Assembly (NCBI RefSeq): GCF_003987275.1
Contig: NZ_PIQF01000002.1
Coordinates: 372,001-436,000 of the forward strand
From: Idiomarina seosinensis
GTDB lineage: Bacteria > Pseudomonadota > Gammaproteobacteria > Enterobacterales > Alteromonadaceae
Reading direction: 5' to 3'
Length of the DNA: 64,000 nucleotides
The notes beneath the pieces are model-generated. The model saw only the letters and a program-made list of their open reading frames with translations, was not told the DNA's origin and made no database searches. Every line of letters starts with the position of its first letter. Position 1 is the stretch's first letter. The position numbers were made by a program, and so were the translations under genes. Below are positions 52,274 through 63,995 of this stretch, one piece after another.

Positions 52274-53941
52274 TCAGTAAAGGGTTTGATCAGCACAGTA
52301 AACACAATTGCGTCCGGCCTGTTTACCACTATAAAGAGCTCGGTCAGCTATTTGTTGCAAGTGCTCTTCGGTTTCGATATGTTCATTCATTGCCACCACA
52401 CCAAATGTAGAAGTTACTTTAACCGGGCCGTCATCGTTCGCGACCACCAGCTCTTGCACCGCTTGACGCAGTTTTTCAGCAACTTTCTTCGCTTCCTCAA
52501 ACGTCGTTTTTGGCAGCAAAATAGCAAACTCCTCACCACCGACTCGAGCAAAAACATCGGTTGCTCTGAGTTGACGGCTTACCGTCTTTGTTACTTCGAT
52601 TAGGACTTTGTCACCAACCCCATGACCATAGTTATCATTCACTTGCTTAAAGTGATCAAGATCGAAAGTTATCAGGGATAATGGATCTTTGTAGCGCTGT
52701 TTGCGGTGAAATTCAGTGTCGAGTGCCTGGCTAAAGTAGCGCCGGTTGTAAACTTCCGTGAGAGGGTCAATAACTGCCTGCCGTTGCAGTTTAAGCTCCA
52801 ACTCTTTTTGTTCAGTAATATCCTGCACAGTGCCTACCAGGGTCTTTTTGTCGCTTTGTAGTTCGGCAAGTTCATGAACCCAAATAATATTCCCTGACGC
52901 CGTCTTCATTCGGTGTTCAACATCATGGGTTCCTGTGGTTCCGGCTTTTGCTTCGCTTTCCAAAACAATAGCTAAATCTTCTTCCGGCACTAAACTCCGG
53001 AAAAAATCGATTGTCGGTGTGACTAAGTCACTGTCAAAGCCAAGAATTTCATAAACAATATCGGACCAATACAATTCACCCGTCTCAATATTCGCTTCCC
53101 AATGTCCTGTTCTGGCGATTTTTTGCGCTAATTTCAGGTTAGCCTGACTTCGTTCAAGTTCTAACTCCAATTTCTTGCGATCGGTGATATCGATGATCAT
53201 TCCGTACCATAGGGTCGATCCGTCGATAGAGGTCTGTGGTCGAGCGTGGCCAAAAACCCAACGCTCCATTCCGGAGTGTCGTATCCGGTATTCACAGACC
53301 CAGTCATCGCCTGTTTCTGCCGATTTTCGAATACTTGTTCTTACTCGTTCAAAATCATCCGGATGAAGGGTTTCGAAGACGGATTTAGCGGTTATTCTGG
53401 CCTGCTCTGGTTTAACACCATATATGTCTTGCAGGCCTTTGCTCGCAAACGGGAAGCGTGAAGTGCCATCAGGAGCTAGTTCAAACTGATAGACAACGCC
53501 CGGTAATAAATCAGCAAACACTTCAAACCGCTGGCTAAGTTCGACCAGTGCAGTAATATCGATATGAGTGCCGACAACCCATTCGGGCGCGCCACTTGCT
53601 GTGCGCGATACGAGCTTGCCATAGTCTCTAACCCAGACCCAGTGACCATCCTTATGACGTATTCTTGCTTCGCATTCGTAGAAGTCTCGTTTCCCGTCAA
53701 AATGTTCCTGCAAAATTTGGTCGGAAACTTTTCCGTCCTGCGGGTGCACCAAACGCTGCCAGGTATCGATACTGATAGGCTCCAACTCACTTAACGAGTA
53801 TCCAGCAATCTGTGCCCAGCGCTGATTAAAGTGACATTCGCCGGTTTGCACGTTCCACTCCCATGTGCCGGCCTGTGTTGCTTGTAACATCGTGGCCAGA
53901 CGTTCACTAAGCGGCAGGTTTTGATACTTTCCGTAGGGCAT
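52274..53941 (-). CDS. Triple-PAS diguanylate cyclase
   Basis: A 555-residue cytoplasmic protein with three PAS/PAC units (about 12-135, 140-262 and 268-380) and a GGDEF domain (about 385-550). The active site reads GGEEF and is preceded by an inhibitory-site RATD, so it should make cyclic di-GMP and be product-inhibited. No membrane segment or EAL domain is seen. The PAS units are of the PAS_3 type (CHFNQRWAQIAGYSLSEL). The ligand is unknown; the neighbourhood suggests redox signals but gives no proof. Confidence 0.9.
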   Translation of the reverse strand: MPYGKYQNLPLSERLATMLQATQAGTWEWNVQTGECHFNQRWAQIAGYSLSELEPISIDTWQRLVHPQDGKVSDQILQEHFDGKRDFYECEARIRHKDGHWVWVRDYGKLVSRTASGAPEWVVGTHIDITALVELSQRFEVFADLLPGVVYQFELAPDGTSRFPFASKGLQDIYGVKPEQARITAKSVFETLHPDDFERVRTSIRKSAETGDDWVCEYRIRHSGMERWVFGHARPQTSIDGSTLWYGMIIDITDRKKLELELERSQANLKLAQKIARTGHWEANIETGELYWSDIVYEILGFDSDLVTPTIDFFRSLVPEEDLAIVLESEAKAGTTGTHDVEHRMKTASGNIIWVHELAELQSDKKTLVGTVQDITEQKELELKLQRQAVIDPLTEVYNRRYFSQALDTEFHRKQRYKDPLSLITFDLDHFKQVNDNYGHGVGDKVLIEVTKTVSRQLRATDVFARVGGEEFAILLPKTTFEEAKKVAEKLRQAVQELVVANDDGPVKVTSTFGVVAMNEHIETEEHLQQIADRALYSGKQAGRNCVYCADQTLY

Positions 53942-54118
53942 GTTGGTACCTTCATAAAATACTTTTCAACAGAATATTACAGATTGAACACTAAATGCCA
54001 CCACAGATTTGCTGGCCTTGTGAGTCTTTTAAATTGTCCAATCAGCGACTTTTTCTGTCATTCAACGTATAATATGCGCCCAGTTGCTTTAAGCCAAAGT
54101 AAAGCACCTCAGATAAAG

Positions 54119-54147
54119 TTGAGTGTTTTAGTCAGGTATTTTATAAT
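54119..54147 (+). promoter_or_regulatory. Promoter of the suf operon
   Basis: TTGAGT (54119-54124) and TATAAT (54142-54147) are 17 bp apart and would start transcription near 54154, about 27 nt before sufB. Another TATAAT at 54068-54073 has no good -35. No IscR or FNR site is recognisable in the 53942-54180 gap. Confidence 0.65.
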
Positions 54148-54180
54148 ATTGAGCATTCGCAGTTCAGCAAGGTGGTAAAC

Positions 54181-55617
54181 ATGAGCGAACAAATTGATCA
54201 GGCCCTAGAACGTAAATACGATGCGGGCTTCGTTTCTGAGATTGAATCAGAAACCTTTGCACCCGGTCTCAACGAAGATGTTATTCGTCGCTTATCTGCA
54301 ATGAAAGACGAACCTGAGTGGATGACTGAGTGGCGTTTACAGGCTTATCGCAAGTGGTTGAAAATGGAAGAGCCGGAATGGGCTCATGTCGATTATCCTA
54401 AAATAGATTATCAATCCATTTCATACTATTCCGCGCCGAAGAGCATGAAAGATAAACCCAAATCTCTGGACGAAGTTGACCCCGAGTTGTTGCGGACTTA
54501 TGAAAAACTTGGTATTCCACTGCACGAGCAAGAAATGCTTGCGGGCGTGGCAGTCGATGCGGTCTTTGACTCTGTTTCCGTGGTGACCACCTTCCGCGAG
54601 AAACTGGAAGAAGCCGGTGTTATATTCTGTCCGATCTCCGAAGCTCTGCACAAATACCCGGATCTGGTTAAAAAATATTTGGGTACCGTGGTACCAAAAG
54701 GCGACAACTACTTTGCTGCATTAAATAGCGCAGTGTTCACCGATGGCTCGTTTGTTTATATCCCGAAAGGAGTACGGTGTCCGATGGAACTGTCGACCTA
54801 TTTCCGAATTAACGAGCAGAATACCGGCCAGTTTGAACGCACACTAATTGTTGCCGAAGAAGGCAGCCACGTTAGCTACTTAGAAGGCTGCACTGCCCCT
54901 CAGCGAGATGAGAACCAGCTGCACGCGGCAGTGGTAGAACTTGTCGCGTTAGATGATGCAGAAATTAAGTACTCAACCGTGCAGAACTGGTACCCCGGCG
55001 ATGAAAACGGCAAAGGCGGTATCTACAACTTCGTCACTAAGCGCGGCTTATGCGAAAAGAACGCTAAGATTTCGTGGACTCAAGTCGAAACTGGCTCCGC
55101 GGTAACCTGGAAATATCCGAGCTGCATCTTAAAAGGTGATAACAGTGTTGGCGAGTTCTACTCAGTTGCATTAACTCGCGGCAAGCAACAAGCAGATACT
55201 GGTACCAAAATGATTCACTTGGGTAAAAACACCAAGTCGACCATCATTTCGAAAGGCATATCGGCCGGGCGTAGTAACAACGCCTATCGAGGTTTAGTCC
55301 GTATGGGACCTGGTGCCGAAGGCGCTCGAAACTTTACTGAGTGTGACTCGCTGCTAATTGGCGACCAGTGCGGCGCGCATACGTTCCCATATATAGAAAG
55401 CAGCAATCCGACCGCGATTGTAGAGCACGAAGCCACCACCTCTAAGGTGAGTGATGACCAATTATTTTTATGTCGGCAACGAGGCCTGGACCCTGAAAAA
55501 GCAGTCTCAATGATTGTTAATGGCTTCTGTAAAGAAGTATTCCGCGAGCTACCTATGGAGTTCGCCGTAGAAGCCGGTAAGTTGCTAGAAATCAGTCTTG
55601 AAGGTTCAGTGGGGTAA
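54181..55617 (+). CDS. sufB: SufB, Fe-S cluster scaffold
   Basis: Core scaffold subunit of the SufBC2D complex on which Fe-S clusters are built. The 478 residues include [48 protein letters not shown] and SRGLDP-like [22 protein letters not shown] near the end. The ATG at 54181 follows AAGGTGG; three more codons are open upstream. It heads sufBCDS-A-T-E. An operon for Fe-S assembly is apt beside so many Fe-S enzymes. Confidence 0.97.
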   Translation: MSEQIDQALERKYDAGFVSEIESETFAPGLNEDVIRRLSAMKDEPEWMTEWRLQAYRKWLKMEEPEWAHVDYPKIDYQSISYYSAPKSMKDKPKSLDEVDPELLRTYEKLGIPLHEQEMLAGVAVDAVFDSVSVVTTFREKLEEAGVIFCPISEALHKYPDLVKKYLGTVVPKGDNYFAALNSAVFTDGSFVYIPKGVRCPMELSTYFRINEQNTGQFERTLIVAEEGSHVSYLEGCTAPQRDENQLHAAVVELVALDDAEIKYSTVQNWYPGDENGKGGIYNFVTKRGLCEKNAKISWTQVETGSAVTWKYPSCILKGDNSVGEFYSVALTRGKQQADTGTKMIHLGKNTKSTIISKGISAGRSNNAYRGLVRMGPGAEGARNFTECDSLLIGDQCGAHTFPYIESSNPTAIVEHEATTSKVSDDQLFLCRQRGLDPEKAVSMIVNGFCKEVFRELPMEFAVEAGKLLEISLEGSVG

Positions 55618-55620
55618 TAC

Positions 55621-56369
<749 letters not shown>

Positions 56370-56373
<4 letters not shown>

Positions 56374-57617
56374 GTCAATGGTTAGCACACGTCATAGACC
56401 GTGCCGCCAACGTTGACGACTGGTTATCTCCGGTACGCGCTAATGCACTTGCTGAGCTTAAGCAAAAAGATTGGCCAGGGCGTCGCACCGAAGCGTGGCG
56501 TTACACATCACTGCATAAGGTAGCTGACCTAAATTTAGCCACCAACAGTCAACAAACGGCAGAAGCCCCGCTAGTCGATGGGCTGAATAGTATCGACCTC
56601 GTTTTTGTTGACGGCCGGCTAACGACGGATATTGCTGCTTTAAACTTGCCAGCAGGCGTGTCTGTTCAATCATTAGAAACTAAAAATGAAGCGGCCGACA
56701 AGTTGTTTGGCAAAATTAAGCCGGAGCATCATTTATTTGGTTTGGTGAATGATGTGCTGGCACAACAAGGCGTCGTCATCGATATAGCTGACGCAGCCGA
56801 AGTTGACCAGCCAATTCGGATAGTAAACGTTGCTACCGACGGTATCGAATCACACCATCGAACTCTGGTTCGCCTGGGTAATAACGCCAAAGCCAAGATC
56901 ATTGAGCATGGCGTTGGTAACGATCACAGCCTTAATACGGTGTTTGCAGAATACGATATCGGTGACAATGCCAAGCTTGAACACTACCGACTTGCGCTGC
57001 ATGAAGGTAACGCGATTCACGTTGGCGGTAGTCACTTTCGCCTACACAACCAGTCACGCTTAAACAGCACTTTGGTTGGTTATGGGTCGCAGTTAACTCG
57101 CTTAGATGTTGATATTGAGCACGCTGGCGAACACGCCTTCGCTAAATTTAATAATATTTATTTATTAGCTCCGAACGAGCATTTCGATTTGCACAGCACG
57201 ATTGAACATGCTCAACCAAATGGAACTACCGAAGAGAACGCCCGCGGTATTATTGGCGATAAGGCAAAAGCGGTATTTAATGGCCGTATTCATATTCATC
57301 GTCACGCTCAGAAGACGTTAGCGGAACTTAACAATCGCAACTTGTTACTGACCCGGGGCGCCCAGATAAATACCAAGCCTGAGCTCGAAATCTATGCCGA
57401 TGACGTGCAGTGTGCGCATGGTGCAACCGTTGCAGAGATCGATGAAGAAGCTCTATATTACTTGCTGACCCGAGGCATCGACAGACAGCAAGCATTGATT
57501 ATGCTCAACTTTGGTTTTGTCCAGGAACTGCTGTTTCAAATGCCCAACCGGGCGCTAGCAGATTGGTTACACCCCATTCTTAAGCAGCGCTTTGAACGTA
57601 TGATGGAGCAACGATGA
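56370..57617 (+). CDS. sufD: SufD, Suf scaffold partner
   Basis: SufB-related subunit of the scaffold. 415 residues; family text includes WPGRRTEAWRYTSLHKVADL near the start, and HIHRHAQKTLAELNNRNLLLT, AQINTKPELEIYADDVQCAHGATV and LNFGFVQELL near the end. The ATG at 56370 overlaps the sufC stop (ATGA) and follows GGAAGGAGAG; the eight upstream codons lie in sufC. Confidence 0.96.
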
Positions 57618-58831
57618 GTCTTGATGTCGCCTCAGTTCGAGCACAGTTTCCAATTCTGTCACGACAGGTTAATGGGCAACCGCTTGTCTATTTAGATAAT
57701 GCAGCGACAACGCAAAAGCCACAGGCTGTGATTGATGCATTGGTGGATTACTACACGCAATGTAATTCCAATGTCCACCGTGGCGCTCATTTCCTATCGG
57801 ACGAAGCAACTAAGCGCTATGAAAATGCGCGAGCAACGGTAGCGCATTATATTAATGCTTCGCGTAATGAAGAGGTTATCTGGACCAGTGGTACCACCGA
57901 AGGTATTAACCTAGTCGCTAATGGCGTTGCACAACGCCTCAAGCCAGGCGACGAAGTGATGGTTACCGAAATGGAGCATCACGCTGACTTAGTAACCTGG
58001 CAGCAGGCTTGCAAACGTTCAGGGGCGACGTTAAAAATCGTTCCGATTCATGATAGCGGCGAGCTTAATGTTGACGCTTTTCATGAATTACTCAGCGATA
58101 ACACTGCGTTTGTCGCTATGCCGCACGTGTCTAATGCGCTTGGGACGATTAACCCGATAAAGCAGCTAACCGCGGCTGCAAAAGCCAAAGGCGCTCTGGT
58201 TTTAATTGATGGGGCACAAGGTGTAGCGCATGGTGCCATTGATGTGCAAGACATTGGTTGTGACTTCTACGCATTTTCTGGGCATAAACTATTCGGACCA
58301 ACCGGCATCGGCGTGCTTTGGGGTCGCTATGAAGTGCTCAATGACTGGCCCGTTTGGTTAGTGGGTGGCGAGATGATTGCCACAGTTACCTATCAGAACT
58401 CGACCTGGGGCGAGTTGCCTAACCGGTTAGAAGCCGGAACTCCCAATATCGCGGGTGTTATTGGCTTAGCAGCAGCGATAGAGTGGTTGTCTCAGTTTAA
58501 CGCTGCTGATATTTGGGCGCACGAACAAGCATTGTTAACCCGGGCAACGGAGCTAGCGGAACAGACCGAAGGACTCAAAATTATAGGTACTGCACCAAAC
58601 AAGATTGGGGTTCTTAGTTTCGTTATCGACGGCTCTCATCCAGCCGACATCGGCTTTATCCTGGATAAACAGGGCGTAGCTATTCGCACCGGTGATCATT
58701 GTGCACAGCCGCTAATGAAACGTCTCAATGTACCCGGCACTGCACGCGCGTCATTTACTTTATACAATACTTTAGACGAGGTTGAGACGCTATTTAAAGC
58801 TATCAACAAAGCTCGTATGATGTTGGCTTAA
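57614..58831 (+). CDS. sufS: SufS, cysteine desulfurase
   Basis: Group II PLP cysteine desulfurase delivering sulfur to SufE. 405 residues with LDNAATTQKP (about 27-36), SNVHRGAH, the PLP-lysine FSGHKLFGPTGIGVLWG and the active-site Cys in IRTGDHCAQPLM. It overlaps sufD by four bases. Confidence 0.97.
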   Translation: MSLDVASVRAQFPILSRQVNGQPLVYLDNAATTQKPQAVIDALVDYYTQCNSNVHRGAHFLSDEATKRYENARATVAHYINASRNEEVIWTSGTTEGINLVANGVAQRLKPGDEVMVTEMEHHADLVTWQQACKRSGATLKIVPIHDSGELNVDAFHELLSDNTAFVAMPHVSNALGTINPIKQLTAAAKAKGALVLIDGAQGVAHGAIDVQDIGCDFYAFSGHKLFGPTGIGVLWGRYEVLNDWPVWLVGGEMIATVTYQNSTWGELPNRLEAGTPNIAGVIGLAAAIEWLSQFNAADIWAHEQALLTRATELAEQTEGLKIIGTAPNKIGVLSFVIDGSHPADIGFILDKQGVAIRTGDHCAQPLMKRLNVPGTARASFTLYNTLDEVETLFKAINKARMMLA

Positions 58832-58846
58832 CGGCCGGAGGATATT

Positions 58847-59203
58847 ATGTCTGTAGAATCATTCGTACCCTCGAACGCGCTCATCTCGATGACCGATAAT
58901 GCGATTCGTTATTTTGAGTCGCGCTTGCAAGATCAACCTAATACACTTATTCGCTTATCGACTAAAGCCAGTGGCTGCACCGGCTATGCCTATGTGCTGG
59001 ATCCTGTTGAGGGAGCCCAGGACGGCGACGAAATAGTGTCTATTAATGACAACATCACAGTAGCTGTTGCCGCAAACGCCATTGAGCTGCTACGTAATAC
59101 TGAAATAGATTACGTGAAAGAAGGTATTAACGGGGTGGTTAAGTTCAATAATCCCAATGTGGTCAACGAGTGTGGCTGTGGCGAGAGCTTCAGCGTTAGT
59201 TAA
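58847..59203 (+). CDS. sufA: SufA-type Fe-S carrier
   Basis: A-type iron-sulfur carrier of 118 residues. The three conserved cysteines are in KASGCTGYAY and NECGCGESF. The residues between fit the HesB/IscA fold. Placement in the suf operon indicates SufA rather than IscA or ErpA. It follows sufS by 15 bp with GGAGG upstream. Confidence 0.94.
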   Translation: MSVESFVPSNALISMTDNAIRYFESRLQDQPNTLIRLSTKASGCTGYAYVLDPVEGAQDGDEIVSINDNITVAVAANAIELLRNTEIDYVKEGINGVVKFNNPNVVNECGCGESFSVS

Positions 59204-59234
59204 CTTTTTAGTAAACCTAGAGTAGCTGCTCATC

Positions 59235-59768
59235 ATGCAACAGAAAATGGTCAATACCATACGCGAGGTAAAGGCTCGTAGAGTTCCCTCAGGTGAACCC
59301 AAAGTTATTCCGAAGGGCGAATTTGTTAATATTACCCAAGACTTAGGTGGCAACTACACTGTTACCTGGCAGGGAAATATGCTGCGTATCGATGGTACTG
59401 ACGGCGATGCTATTGGCCGTAAGCCGGAAAAACTAGATTTTGAAAAGCCCGCTGATGGTAAAATATCCGAGCAGCAAGTCTGGGATGCTCTGGAAACCAT
59501 TTACGATCCGGAAATTCCAATTAACTTAGTCTCATTAGGTCTAATCTATAAAGTCGATATTGATCAAGAACAGCAACAAGTGACGATTGATATGACATTA
59601 ACAGCACCCGGCTGTGGTATGGGGCCTGTGCTGGTGGGAGATGTGGAATACCGCGTCTCGCTCGTGCCTTTCGTGGAAACAGTAACGGTTGATTTGGTTT
59701 TCGATCCCCCCTGGTCACGAGATATGATGAGCGAAGAAGCCCAGCTTGAAGCCGGCGTGTTTTTTTAG
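59235..59768 (+). CDS. sufT: SufT, DUF59/MIP18-type Fe-S maturation protein
   Basis: A 177-residue protein of the SufT family, which helps mature Fe-S proteins when demand is high. The DUF59/MIP18 domain (about 80-170) has VWDALETIYDPEIPINLVSLGLIY and LTAPGCGMGPVLVGDVE with the conserved Cys, and FDPPWSRDMMSEEAQLE at the end. The N-terminal 70 residues (PKGEFVNITQDLGGNYTV) are typical of SufT. It is 31 bp after sufA. Confidence 0.93.
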   Translation: MQQKMVNTIREVKARRVPSGEPKVIPKGEFVNITQDLGGNYTVTWQGNMLRIDGTDGDAIGRKPEKLDFEKPADGKISEQQVWDALETIYDPEIPINLVSLGLIYKVDIDQEQQQVTIDMTLTAPGCGMGPVLVGDVEYRVSLVPFVETVTVDLVFDPPWSRDMMSEEAQLEAGVFF

Positions 59769-59788
59769 TGCAAAGGATTACGTAACAC

Positions 59789-60196
59789 ATGAACTTACCA
59801 ACAACGGATGAAATTCTCGACGATCTTGAGTTCCTTGATGACTGGGAGCAGCGCTATCAGTATATAATCGATCTTGGTAAGGCATTACCGGGCTTGCCGG
59901 TAGAGCAGCATAAAGACGAATATCTGGTGCGAGGTTGCCAGAGTAATGTGTGGCTTATCACTGAAGAAAAAGACGGTAAACTACTGTTTCATGTCGACAG
60001 TGACGCGGTTATCGTACAGGGACTACTGACCCTTGTGATGGCTGCTTATCATGATAAAACGCCAGAGCAAGTTCTTGCTTTTGACATCGACCAGTACTTT
60101 AATCAGCTTGATCTGGAAAATCATATTACCCCTACTCGAGGCAATGGGCTGCGAGCCATCGTCAATAAAATACAAACGACCGCAAAAACCTATTAA
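59789..60196 (+). CDS. sufE: SufE, sulfur transfer protein
   Basis: Accepts sulfur from SufS and passes it to SufB. 135 residues with FDFLDDWEQRYQYIIDLGK-like LEFLDDWEQRYQYIIDLGKAL (about 12-32) and the active-site Cys in YLVRGCQSNVWL (about 51). Last gene of the operon; its stop overlaps that of the convergent cytochrome gene by four bases. Confidence 0.96.
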   Translation: MNLPTTDEILDDLEFLDDWEQRYQYIIDLGKALPGLPVEQHKDEYLVRGCQSNVWLITEEKDGKLLFHVDSDAVIVQGLLTLVMAAYHDKTPEQVLAFDIDQYFNQLDLENHITPTRGNGLRAIVNKIQTTAKTY

Positions 60197-60714
60197 CGTC
60201 GCTTACCTGTAAGCATTGGGCGTATCAACTGAATACGCCCCCACCAGCCCATTATAATTACCGCGCACACATGAATTAAAACACCAACAAACAAAGCATC
60301 CGCGATTAAGCCATGAATGGCTTCAATTAAGGAGCTACCAAAAAAGTAATCAGTCTCCTCAAGCAAAAACCCAGTTATCCCCTGGGCCAGGAATAACAGC
60401 CAAAAAAGTAAAATTAACAGTCCACCCAGTGGATTGTGACCTTGCTCTTTAGGTAACTGTCGCTGCTTAAGGTGGCAAAAGTGTTGCCGAAGACGAGTTG
60501 GGGTGGGGAAGAACGACGATATCCTGGCATTATCAGGGCCAATGAAGCCCCAGACAATACGGATAGCTATCAAGCTAAAGGCACTATAACCGACCCACTG
60601 ATGGACCTGCTCTCCAGGCTCGAGTAAGAAATAATTGAGACTAAAAGCAACAACAATGAGCCAGTGATAACATCGAACGAAACGATCCCACACCTTCACT
60701 GCTGTTGCTACCAC
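60193..60714 (-). CDS. Cytochrome b561-type membrane protein
   Basis: A 173-residue di-heme b-type cytochrome of the Ni/Fe-hydrogenase or b561 group, with about four hydrophobic segments. Likely heme-ligand histidines are in VRCYHWLIV, VHQWVGY, EAIHGLIAD and LIHVCAV. The partner enzyme is unknown. It starts 3 bp after a small lipoprotein gene that carries a PepSY-like domain, an arrangement often seen with b561 proteins. Confidence 0.88.
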   Translation of the reverse strand: MVATAVKVWDRFVRCYHWLIVVAFSLNYFLLEPGEQVHQWVGYSAFSLIAIRIVWGFIGPDNARISSFFPTPTRLRQHFCHLKQRQLPKEQGHNPLGGLLILLFWLLFLAQGITGFLLEETDYFFGSSLIEAIHGLIADALFVGVLIHVCAVIIMGWWGRIQLIRPMLTGKRR

Positions 60715-60717
60715 GGG

Positions 60718-60999
60718 TTATTCCACTTCTTGTTTAACAACACTACCGTCTACAGGGTTAAAGTAAATTTCGACTTTTTCTCCTGAGCGATTTTTACCAT
60801 AGACTTCGTAACAGCTACCAGGCGTCACTTTAAATTCATTAATTTCATAGCCCTCTTGCTCAAGGCCCGCCTGGAACTGCTCTTGATCCATCCACTCAGT
60901 TTGTGACGCAGTAGTACATTGCGTAACAGACTCCTCGGCACTACAGGCAGCGAGTAATACCAAGGCAGTTGCGCTAGTAAGTACCTTTAATTTTGTCAT
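60718..60999 (-). CDS. Small PepSY-like lipoprotein
   Basis: A 93-residue lipoprotein. The lipobox LLAAC ends at about Cys19. The mature part contains QFQAGLEQEGYEINEFKVTPGSCYEVYG and YFNPVDGSVV, the alpha-beta pattern of PepSY domains. It is co-transcribed with the b561 gene, 3 bp apart. The role may be periplasmic binding or protection of the cytochrome; unproven. Confidence 0.82.
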   Translation of the reverse strand: MTKLKVLTSATALVLLAACSAEESVTQCTTASQTEWMDQEQFQAGLEQEGYEINEFKVTPGSCYEVYGKNRSGEKVEIYFNPVDGSVVKQEVE

Positions 61000-61002
61000 A
61001 TC

Positions 61003-61935
61003 CTACCCCTTCTTTTCGGTGTCCGATTTTTCGGCTCGAGTCGCTTCTAACGCGGCCATCAAGTCGGTCGATAATGAGTCCAATTGCCCAGTCGGCTGCG
61101 GCAACATTATGACTTTGCTTGATGCCGTATCAAAAGAGCCTAGCACGTCAACATAGTTGGTAAATTTAAGTAGGTCAATGACGTCCCGAGAGGTAATATC
61201 TGCACTCTCATTGGTCACCATCGCAATAGAATCTCGCAAACCTTCAGCAATGGCACGTCGTTGACCGGCAATCCCTTCACCTTGCAGAATTTTTGACTCT
61301 TTGTCAGCTTCTGCCTGCTTGACCATGATAATTTTCTCGGCTTCTGCTTTATGCTCAGCCGCCCGACGCTCTCGCTCTGCTGCATTAATCTGGTTCATTG
61401 AGTCTTTTACCGATTGGTCCGGATCAATGTCGGTCACCAACGATGCAATAATCTCATAACCATAGCCTTCCATCGTTTCTCGCAGCTGCATTTTAACGTC
61501 TTTAGAAATGCTGTCCTTGTTATCAAAAACAGCATCCAGGTTTTGCTTTGGTATTTGCGCACGCACCGTATCAAACACATACGACTGCATTTGCCACTCT
61601 GGATTTTCCAATTGATAAAATGCGTTGTACACAGCATCTGCAGTGCTTACCCGGTATTGCACCGAGACTCTGACGACCACAAACACGTTATCATTGGTTT
61701 TGGTCTCAACATCGACGTCCAACTGCCGGGTTCTCATCGATTGCTTGTGCGCTACTTGTTCAACCAGCGGAATAATAAAGTTTAATCCTGGGTGCAACAA
61801 TCTACTGAAACGCCCAAACAGCTCGATGACAAACACGCTTTGCTGGGGGACAATTCTTATCGAGCTCACCACTAAGGCGAGCACGATTATTGCCACGATA
61901 ACCCAGAGAACTGGAAAATCTGCACTATTACCCAT
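61003..61935 (-). CDS. SPFH/band 7 (stomatin-like) membrane protein
   Basis: A 310-residue stomatin/prohibitin-family protein. One N-terminal membrane segment (about 8-27) precedes the SPFH domain: IRIVPQQSVFVIELFGRFSRLLHPGLNFIIP (positions about 26-56) and TKTNDNVFVVVRVSVQYRV. A coiled coil rich in A, E and R follows (about 185-225). It resembles QmcA. No NfeD partner is adjacent. It lies 5 bp after the S9 peptidase gene and 3 bp before the lipoprotein gene on one strand. Confidence 0.88.
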   Translation of the reverse strand: MGNSADFPVLWVIVAIIVLALVVSSIRIVPQQSVFVIELFGRFSRLLHPGLNFIIPLVEQVAHKQSMRTRQLDVDVETKTNDNVFVVVRVSVQYRVSTADAVYNAFYQLENPEWQMQSYVFDTVRAQIPKQNLDAVFDNKDSISKDVKMQLRETMEGYGYEIIASLVTDIDPDQSVKDSMNQINAAERERRAAEHKAEAEKIIMVKQAEADKESKILQGEGIAGQRRAIAEGLRDSIAMVTNESADITSRDVIDLLKFTNYVDVLGSFDTASSKVIMLPQPTGQLDSLSTDLMAALEATRAEKSDTEKKG

Positions 61936-61940
61936 GAGCT

Positions 61941-63995
61941 TTACTCCTCAGGCAATTGCTCATACCCCATGTGGTACAAGGTAAACCCGAATATATCTGA
62001 ATATTGCTCAATCGTTTTTGAAACCGGTGTTCCGGCACCATGACCGGCATTAGTCTCAATGCGAATAAGCTGTGGATCGCTACCGCCTGCTTTATCCTGC
62101 AATTCTGCGGCAAACTTGAACGAGTGCGCCGGCACAACGCGGTCATCATGATCCCCCGTTGTTATTAGTGTTGCCGGATATTCAACACCTTGTTCTACGT
62201 TGTGAACTGGCGAGTAGCCCAATAGATAGTTGAACATTTCTTCGCTGTCTTCAGCTGTACCGTAGTCATATGCCCAACCCGCTCCCGCAGTAAAGGTGTG
62301 ATAACGCAACATATCCAATACACCTACAGCAGGCAGTGCAACAGCGAAAAGCTCAGGCCGTTGTGTCATGACCGCACCCACCAGTAAGCCACCGTTAGAG
62401 CCGCCACGCACGGCTAGCTGCTCGGATGAGGTGTACTCCTCTGCGATTAGGTACTCTCCTGCGGCAATAAAGTCATCAAACACATTTTGCTTCTGCATCT
62501 TAGTGCCTGCTTTATGCCACTCTTTGCCGTATTCGCCGCCGCCCCGCAGGTTAGCAACCGCATACACACCGCCCATTTCTAGCCAGGCAGCATTAGCAAT
62601 GCTAAAGCTAGGCGTTAGGCTAATATTAAAGCCGCCATAACCATATAGGATGGTTGGATTATTACCATCCAGTTCCATCCCTTTTTTGTGGGTAACAATC
62701 ATTGGCACTTTAGTGCCATCTTTCGAGGTATAGAACACCTGGTTGCTGACATATTGGCTTGAGTCAAAGTCAGCACCGGACTCTTCGTAGACCACTGATT
62801 CTCCGGTATCCGGGTTCATCTCATAAATGGTCTGTGGTGTGCTGTAGTTGGTGAAGCTGTAATAAACTTTTTCGGCATCTTGCTTCTCGCTGAAGCCGCT
62901 GGCACTGCCAACGCCGGGTAAATCGATATCGCGTACTTTGTTACCATCGTAGTCGTACTGTTCTACTTTAGACACCGCATCAACCATGTATTCAGCAAAG
63001 ATATAACCCGCCCCGGTTGAAGGGTTAAGTACATGCTCACTGTGAGCAATAAAGCCCTGCCAGTTGTCGGCTGTTGGGTTACTTGCATCAACAGTAACAA
63101 CACGACCATTTGGCGCATCCATATTCGTTTCCAGATACAACGTATTACCACGACTGGTTAATACGGATGTGTCGTAAGCCATATCACCATCAACCACAAC
63201 TAACTCAGCATCAGCATCCGTTAGATCCTTCATATAAAGTTTATTGCCAGATGTGGAGTTCGCAGCTGATACCACTAAGAAGCGATCATCTTCCGTAACA
63301 TAGCCGCCAACATAGCGGTGTTTTTCTTCATCCGTACCGCCAAATATCAGCTCATCGTCTGATTGTTCGGTACCAAGCTCATGATAATAGAGCTTGTGTT
63401 GATCAGTTTTTGCAGAGAGTTCACTGCCTTCCGGCTTGTCATAGCTTGAATAGTAAAACCCATCATTGCCTTTCCAGGAAATACCACTGAATTTCACATC
63501 CACTAACGGCTCTTCAAGCTGCTCACCAGTTTCAGCGTCAATAACGATAATTTTACGCCAGTCACTGCCGCCCTCAGAAATTGAATACGCGGCAATTGAA
63601 CCATCTTCGCTAAAGGTTAGTTGCGCCAACGAGGTCGTTCCATCTTCGCTAAAAGTATTTGGATCGAGGAACACCTCTGCTTCTGCCTCTTCGCTCTGCT
63701 TGCGATAGACCACGTACTGGTTTTGCAGGCCATCATTTTTATAAAAATAAATATAATCACCTTCAAAACGCGGCGCACTGACTTTTTCATAATTCCACAA
63801 TTCCGTCAGGCGCTGCTCAATTTTGTCACGAAACGGAATACTTTCCAGATGTTCAAAGGTCACTTCATTTTGCGCTTCTACCCAGGCTTCGGTTTCTTCG
63901 CTGCGATCATCTTCCAACCAACGATAAGGGTCTGCGACTTCAGTGCCAAAGTAGGTATCGACAGTGTCGCCTTTTCGAGTTTCCGGGTACTGCAT
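61941..63995 (-). CDS. Prolyl oligopeptidase family S9 serine peptidase (start may lie outside)
   Basis: Peptidase cleaving after proline in short peptides. From the ATG at 63995 the 684 residues give the propeller domain (about 70-400) and the hydrolase domain. The triad is S533 in GGSNGGL, D618 in DHDDRVV and H652 in AGHGAG. The first residues, [20 protein letters not shown], are usually preceded by a signal peptide in secreted members. The frame is open to the right edge, so the true start may be beyond 64000. Confidence 0.93.
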   Translation of the reverse strand: MQYPETRKGDTVDTYFGTEVADPYRWLEDDRSEETEAWVEAQNEVTFEHLESIPFRDKIEQRLTELWNYEKVSAPRFEGDYIYFYKNDGLQNQYVVYRKQSEEAEAEVFLDPNTFSEDGTTSLAQLTFSEDGSIAAYSISEGGSDWRKIIVIDAETGEQLEEPLVDVKFSGISWKGNDGFYYSSYDKPEGSELSAKTDQHKLYYHELGTEQSDDELIFGGTDEEKHRYVGGYVTEDDRFLVVSAANSTSGNKLYMKDLTDADAELVVVDGDMAYDTSVLTSRGNTLYLETNMDAPNGRVVTVDASNPTADNWQGFIAHSEHVLNPSTGAGYIFAEYMVDAVSKVEQYDYDGNKVRDIDLPGVGSASGFSEKQDAEKVYYSFTNYSTPQTIYEMNPDTGESVVYEESGADFDSSQYVSNQVFYTSKDGTKVPMIVTHKKGMELDGNNPTILYGYGGFNISLTPSFSIANAAWLEMGGVYAVANLRGGGEYGKEWHKAGTKMQKQNVFDDFIAAGEYLIAEEYTSSEQLAVRGGSNGGLLVGAVMTQRPELFAVALPAVGVLDMLRYHTFTAGAGWAYDYGTAEDSEEMFNYLLGYSPVHNVEQGVEYPATLITTGDHDDRVVPAHSFKFAAELQDKAGGSDPQLIRIETNAGHGAGTPVSKTIEQYSDIFGFTLYHMGYEQLPEE

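Noticed and set aside
53942-54180. IscR site before the suf operon
   Set aside because: CC...GG pairs near 54005-54016 do not have the spacing of the IscR motif, and no iscR-like gene is adjacent.
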